This document shows positions 59,914-64,000 of a stretch of DNA of 64,000 nt, piece by piece (within the stretch, counting starts at the first letter, position 1; every line of letters begins with the position of its first letter). This DNA comes from Fodinibacter sp963811825 (GTDB lineage Bacteria; Actinomycetota; Actinomycetes; Actinomycetales; Dermatophilaceae). A program made the position numbers and the translations under genes. The DNA is taken from NCBI GenBank assembly GCA_963811825.1, contig CAWESS010000019.1, positions 124,001-188,000 of the forward strand, written 5' to 3'. Under the pieces are notes generated by a model. That model did no database searches. It was not told the origin of the DNA and saw only the letters and a program-made list of their open reading frames with translations.

Positions 59914-61134
59914 GTGTCCGCACGCCTGTTCACGTCCGAGTCCGTCACCGAGGGACACCCGGACAAGATCTGCGACCAGATCTCCGACTCGATCCTCGAC
60001 GCCATGCTGGCCCAGGACCCCGGAAGCCGGGTCGCCGTGGAGACCATGGTCACCACCGGCCTCGTGCACGTCGCGGGAGAGGTCACCACCGAGGCGTACG
60101 TCGAGATCCCGAAGATCGTGCGCGACACCGTCCTCACGATCGGCTACGACAGCTCGACCAAGGGCTTCGACGGGGCCTCGTGCGGGGTCAGCGTCTCGAT
60201 CGGGCAGCAGAGCCCCGACATCGCCCAGGGGGTCGACACGGCCTTCGAGAGCCGCACCGGCGCCGTCGACCCGCTCGACAAGCAGGGTGCCGGCGACCAG
60301 GGCCTGATGTTCGGCTACGCGTGCGACGACACCCCCGAGCTGATGCCGCTGCCGATCTTCCTCGCCCACCGCCTCGCGGAGCGCCTCACGGCGGTCCGCA
60401 AGGACGGCGAGCTGTCCTACCTGCGCCCCGACGGCAAGACCCAGGTCACCATCGCCTACGACGGCGACCGCGCGGTCTCGCTCGACGCCGTCGTCGTCTC
60501 CAGCCAGCACGCCGAGGACATCTCCCTCGACGGCATGCTCGAGCCGGACGTGCGGGCGCACGTCATCGAGCCGGTCCTGGCCGAGCTGGCCGACTCCGGC
60601 ACCGACCTGCGCACCGACGACTACCGCGCCTACATCAACCCCACCGGCAAGTTCGTCATCGGTGGCCCGATGGGTGACGCGGGCCTGACCGGCCGCAAGA
60701 TCATCGTCGACACCTACGGCGGCATGGCCCGCCACGGTGGCGGTGCCTTCTCGGGCAAGGACCCGAGCAAGGTCGACCGCTCGGCCGCCTACGCCACCCG
60801 CTGGGTCGCCAAGAACGTCGTCGCCGCGGGCCTGGCCCGCCGCTGCGAGGTGCAGGTCGCCTACGCGATCGGCAAGGCCCAGCCCGTCGGCCTCTACGTC
60901 GAGACCTTCGGCACCGAGACCGTGGCCGCCGACAAGATCCAGGCCGCGATCCTCGCGACCTTCGACCTGCGTCCCGCCGCGATCCTCGACGCGCTCGACC
61001 TCCTGCGCCCGATCTACAAGGTGACCGCGGCCTACGGGCACTTCGGGCGCACGTCCGCGCCGGGCGTCGACAACGCCTTCACGTGGGAGCGCACCGACCG
61101 GGTCGAGGCCCTCCAGCGCGCCGTGAACGGCTGA
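59914..61134 (+). CDS. metK: S-adenosylmethionine synthetase
   Basis: MetK makes SAM from methionine and ATP. The 406-residue protein has GHPDKICDQISDSILD (ATP and metal), GAGDQGLMFGYACDDT (substrate loop), DYRAYINPTGKFVIGGPMGDAGLTGRKIIVDTYGG and GGGAFSGKDPSKVDRSAAYATR. A strong ribosome site (GAAGGAGA) precedes GTG 59914. The message ends close to the priA promoter; a GCCCACC/GGTGGGC stem (61162-61190) lies between them. Confidence 0.97.
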   Translation: MSARLFTSESVTEGHPDKICDQISDSILDAMLAQDPGSRVAVETMVTTGLVHVAGEVTTEAYVEIPKIVRDTVLTIGYDSSTKGFDGASCGVSVSIGQQSPDIAQGVDTAFESRTGAVDPLDKQGAGDQGLMFGYACDDTPELMPLPIFLAHRLAERLTAVRKDGELSYLRPDGKTQVTIAYDGDRAVSLDAVVVSSQHAEDISLDGMLEPDVRAHVIEPVLAELADSGTDLRTDDYRAYINPTGKFVIGGPMGDAGLTGRKIIVDTYGGMARHGGGAFSGKDPSKVDRSAAYATRWVAKNVVAAGLARRCEVQVAYAIGKAQPVGLYVETFGTETVAADKIQAAILATFDLRPAAILDALDLLRPIYKVTAAYGHFGRTSAPGVDNAFTWERTDRVEALQRAVNG

Positions 61135-61161
61135 GGCCGGACCCGCTTCTCCACAGGCAGG

Positions 61162-61190
61162 GCCCACCACCCCCACCGGGGTCGGTGGGC
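61162..61190 (+). terminator. Possible metK terminator hairpin
   Basis: GCCCACC (61162-61168) pairs perfectly with GGTGGGC (61184-61190); the 15-base loop includes CACCGGG. It is 28 bases past the metK stop, without a T-run. Confidence 0.4.
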
Positions 61191-61195
61191 TCCGC

Positions 61196-61201
61196 TAGTT
61201 T
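61196..61201 (+). promoter_or_regulatory. Putative -10 box of priA (leaderless)
   Basis: TAGTTT lies 7 bases before ATG 61209, with no ribosome site between. Confidence 0.45.
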
Positions 61202-61208
61202 CGGGCTC

Positions 61209-63234
61209 ATGACGGCGACCGGGGACCCCACCACCGAGGTGCTCCCCGTCGCCCTCGTCCAGGTCGACACCGGCCTGGCCCACCTCGACCGAGCCTTCGA
61301 GTACACCGTTCCCACGTCGATGGCCGAGGCGGCGCTGCCCGGGGTGCGGGTCAAGGTGCGCTTCGCCGGCCAGGACCTCTCGGGGTTCGTGCTCGACCGC
61401 CGCGCCGACGCCGAGCACCTCGGGCGGCTCAGCCCGATCCGTCGCGTCGTCTCGCCCGAGCCGGTGCTCACCCCCGCCGTGCTCGCTGCGGCCCGCGTCG
61501 TCGCCGACCGGTATGCCGGTTCGCTCGGTGACGTCCTGCGCCTGGCCGTCCCCCCTCGGCACGCGGCGGCCGAGAAGGCCCTGTCGCTCGAACCGCCGGA
61601 GCGTCTCGAGCTGCCGGACCGGATGCCGGACGCCTGGCTCCCGTACGCCGCGGGCTCCGCGTTCCTCGGCCACGTCACCGCGGGTGGCGCGCCGACGGCA
61701 TCCCTGCTCGCGGTCCCGGCGACCGGGCCGGACCGTGACTGGCCGATGCTGCTGGCGCAGGCAGCCCGGGCAGCCGTCGAGGGTGGGCGAGGTGCGGTGC
61801 TCGTCGTCCCCGACCACCGTGACGTCGTGCGGGTGGAGGCGGCTCTGGTCGAGGCGCTCGGCCCCGGTCGGCACACCCGCCTCACCGCCGACCAGGGTCC
61901 GCAGGCGAGGTACACGGCCTACCTCAAGGCGTTGCGGGGGCACGCCCAGGTCGTCGTGGGCACGCGGGCCGCAGCGTTCGCGCCCGTGCACGACCTCGGG
62001 CTGGTCGCGTGGTGGGACGACGGTGACGACCTGCTCGACGAGCCGCGCGCGCCCTACCCGCACGTCCGTGAGGTGCTGCTCGCGCGGGCTGCCCACGAGG
62101 GGGCAGCGGCGCTGTCCGCCGGGTTCACCCGCTCGGTGGCCGTTGCCGACCTCGTCGCCCGAGGTGCGCTGACCTCGGTCGAGGCGCCTCGAAACGTCCT
62201 GCGGGCTGCCGCGCCCTCGGTGAGGGTGGCCGGTGAGGGGTACGACGCCGACCGCGACCCTGCCGTGGCCGCGGCCCACCTGCCGACGCTCGCCTGGCGC
62301 ACCGCCAAGGACGCCCTCGCGCTGGGCCCGGTCCTGGTGCAGGTGCCCCGCCGCGGCTACCTTCCCTCGCTCTCCTGCCACGAGTGCCGCCGACCCGCCC
62401 GGTGCACGGCGTGCGCCGGTCCGCTCGCGCTGGCCGGGCCCGCAGGGGCCGACGTCCTGCCGCTGGTGCGGCCGGGTCGAGACCGCCTTCGCCTGCCCCG
62501 CGTGCGGTGGGCACCGGCTGCGGTCGTCCGTCGTCGGCGCCCGCCGCACCGCCGAGGAACTGGGTCGGGCGTTCCCCGGCGTGCCCGTCGAGCGCTCCGG
62601 TGCCGGCACGGTGCTCGACGTCGTCAAGGCCGGCCCCCGGCTCGTCGTCTCGACCCCGGGGGCCGAACCGGTGGCGCCCGACGGCTATGCCGCGGCCCTG
62701 CTCCTCGACGCCTGGGCGCTGCTCGACCGGCCGACGCTGCTCGCGGGGGAGGAGGCGCTGCGCCGGTGGCTGGCGGCAGCGGCGCTGGTGCGCCCGGCAT
62801 CCGAGGGTGGCCGCGTCGTCCTCGCCGGCGCACCGACCGACGTGTCCGTTCCCGCCGTCGAGGCGCTGGTGCGGTGGGACCCGGCCTGGTTCGCCGACCG
62901 TGAGCTGACCGAACGGCGCGAGCTGTCGCTGCCTCCCGCAGCCCGGCTGGCGACCCTCACCGGCCCCCGGGCCGCGCTGGAGCGGGCGGTCGCGGAGGTC
63001 GGGATCCCGGCATCCGCCGCGGTGCTCGGGCCCCTGCCGCACGCGGGCGTCATCGGTGGAGCCGGGGCCCCTGGCGCCCCCCAACCCGAGCGCTGGCGCA
63101 CGATCATCACCGTCCCCCGCCCCGACGGTCCCGAGCTGACCCGCGAGCTCGCCGCGCTGCGGGCCCGGGCCTCCGCCCGCAAGGACCCCGAGCCGGTGAC
63201 CGTGCGCGTCGACCCGCCCGACCCGACGACGTGA
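61209..63234 (+). CDS. priA: Primosomal protein N' (PriA), actinobacterial non-helicase type, frameshifted
   Basis: The N-terminal 3'-DNA-binding domain (VALVQVDTGLAHLDRAFEYTVP, RVKVRFAGQDLSGFVLDR) is clear, then a degenerate helicase core: the usual GVTGSGKT Walker A is replaced by LLAVPATGPDRDWPMLLAQA and no DEEH box is seen. This is the known actinobacterial form, which is thought to lack helicase activity. The zinc motif CHECRRPARCTACAGPL ... CRWCGRVETAFACPACGG is split by a change from frame 3 to 1 near 62440-62460; one surplus base explains it. The C-terminal domain follows. def and fmt lie downstream as usual. Confidence 0.9.
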
Positions 63235-63255
63235 CGGGTGCCGCGGCATCGCGCC

Positions 63256-63261
63256 TAGACT
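63256..63261 (+). promoter_or_regulatory. Putative -10 box of def (leaderless)
   Basis: TAGACT lies 7 bases before GTG 63269, and no ribosome site is present, so the def-fmt message probably begins at the start codon. Confidence 0.5.
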
Positions 63262-63268
63262 CCCGGGC

Positions 63269-63811
63269 GTGAGCGTCACCCCCATCCGGCTGTTCGGCGA
63301 CCCGGTCCTGCGCACCCCCGCCGAGCCCGTCGTCGACTTCGACGCCGAGCTGCAGCGCCTCGTCGCGGACCTCACCGACACCATGCTGGATGCCGGGGGA
63401 GCGGGCCTGGCCGCCCCCCAGCTGGGCGTGGGCCTGCGGGTGTTCACCTACAACGTCGACGGTGTCCTCGGGCACCTCGTCAACCCCGACCTCAGCCTCG
63501 GCGACGACGAGACGTGCGAGCTCGAGGGCTGCCTGTCCCTGCCGGGCCTGCACTTCGAGACCCCGCGGGCGGTGCAGGTGGTCGCCCGCGGCTGGACCGT
63601 GCACGGCGAGCCGGCCACGATCGAGGGCACCCACCTGCTGGCGCGTGCCGTGCAGCACGAGACCGACCACCTCGACGGCATCCTGTTCATCGACCGGCTC
63701 GACCCCGAGCAGCGCCGCGAGGCGATGCGGCTCGTGCGCGAGACCGACTGGGGCGCGGCGCCGCCCGTCGTGCGTGCCAGCCCCCACGCCGGTGCGTTCG
63801 GGAGGCGCTGA
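63269..63811 (+). CDS. def: Peptide deformylase
   Basis: Def removes the formyl group from nascent proteins. The 180-residue protein has all three motifs: GAGLAAPQLGVG (residues 44-55), EGCLSLPG with the metal-binding Cys, and QHETDHLDG with the metal-binding His pair and catalytic Glu. It is followed after one base by fmt, the enzyme that adds the formyl group to initiator tRNA. Confidence 0.96.
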   Translation: MSVTPIRLFGDPVLRTPAEPVVDFDAELQRLVADLTDTMLDAGGAGLAAPQLGVGLRVFTYNVDGVLGHLVNPDLSLGDDETCELEGCLSLPGLHFETPRAVQVVARGWTVHGEPATIEGTHLLARAVQHETDHLDGILFIDRLDPEQRREAMRLVRETDWGAAPPVVRASPHAGAFGRR

Positions 63812-63812
63812 C

Positions 63813-64000
63813 GTGCGTCTGGTCTTCGCCGGCACCCCGGTCACCGCGGTCCCCTCGCTGCTCGCCCTGCTCGCGTCCCGGCACGAGGTCGTGGCGGTCG
63901 TGACCCGGCCCGACGCCCGGTCGGGAAGAGGGCGCACCCTGGCGCCGTCGCCCGTCAAGGAGGTGGCGCTCGAGCACGGCCTCGAGGTGCTGACCCCCGC
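63813..64000 (+). CDS. fmt: Methionyl-tRNA formyltransferase, 3' partial
   Basis: GTG 63813 starts RLVFAGTPVTAVPSLLALL ... EVVAVVTRPDARSGRGRTLAPSPVKEVALEHGLEVL, the N-terminal folate-binding domain of Fmt with the conserved FAGTP and TRPD...GRG motifs. About 62 codons are present before the window ends. The pair def-fmt is conserved in bacteria. Confidence 0.93.
   Translation, partial: MRLVFAGTPVTAVPSLLALLASRHEVVAVVTRPDARSGRGRTLAPSPVKEVALEHGLEVLTP

Noticed and set aside
59794..61176. 461-codon N-terminal extension of the Scy-like protein
   Set aside because: The extension is antisense to metK, while the coiled-coil composition starts only at about 59790.

Overview
This 64 kb window is high-GC chromosomal DNA from an actinobacterium, most likely of the order Micrococcales and close to the Intrasporangiaceae. 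The evidence is the dense chains of GTG/ATG genes with 1-4 base overlaps, an actinobacterial integration host factor (mIHF), SteA/SteB and FilP/Scy-type proteins, a PriA without a helicase Walker A motif, and the gene order tlyA-nadK-recN-steA-pyrG. It is mainly core genome: no rRNA, tRNA, CRISPR array or complete insertion sequence was seen. Family assignments come from reading motifs; no database search was run.

Layout. 1-12.8 kb: a plus-strand run with a TPR protein (cut at the left edge), a HAD phosphatase, a lysine/alanine-rich protein built on thirteen 42-bp repeats, tlyA, nadK, recN, then a cell-envelope series (steA, steB/mctB-like, MraY-like membrane protein, MurJ-like flippase, glycosyltransferase). 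12.9-21.9 kb: pyrG, a Nudix hydrolase, a UPF0225 protein, two double VOC proteins, an M1 peptidase, a PPOX-family protein with a Rieske ferredoxin, and aspS. 21.9-27.1 kb: a minus-strand block with an alpha/beta hydrolase, an acetyltransferase, an MMPL transporter and a secreted coiled-coil protein, the last two separated by a palindrome cluster. 27.1-43.1 kb: DinB, rarA, a vapBC toxin-antitoxin pair, alaS-ruvX-mltG, the shikimate genes aroE/aroC/aroK/aroB around a prepilin peptidase, an intradiol-dioxygenase-like lipoprotein, an HNH (13E12-type) protein under an apparent SOS promoter, efp and nusB. 43.1-54.5 kb: dodecin, a PRC-barrel protein with a sigma-B/F-type promoter, and a full pyrimidine operon pyrR-pyrB-pyrC-carA-carB-pyrK-pyrD-pyrF behind a PyrR-binding leader. 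54.6-64 kb: mihF-gmk-rpoZ-coaBC, a divergent Scy/FilP-like scaffold pair, metK, priA, def and the start of fmt.

Two window-wide points matter to any user. First, about ten genes, including the normally essential aroC, aroB, pyrC, coaBC and priA, read through only if a single base is added or removed, mostly one surplus G or C. This looks like assembly or basecalling error rather than gene decay. It also casts doubt on two apparent in-frame fusions (MurJ-glycosyltransferase and PyrD-PyrF). Second, the octamer GGATGCCG (reverse CGGCATCC) is very frequent and is built with otherwise rare GAT and GCA codons, so it may be a selected genome motif.

No wholly new multi-gene system is evident. The best leads are regulatory: an SOS box filling a promoter spacer, a 37-bp dyad over the vapB start, a textbook sigma-B/F promoter, and an unexplained palindrome cluster ahead of the MMPL operon.
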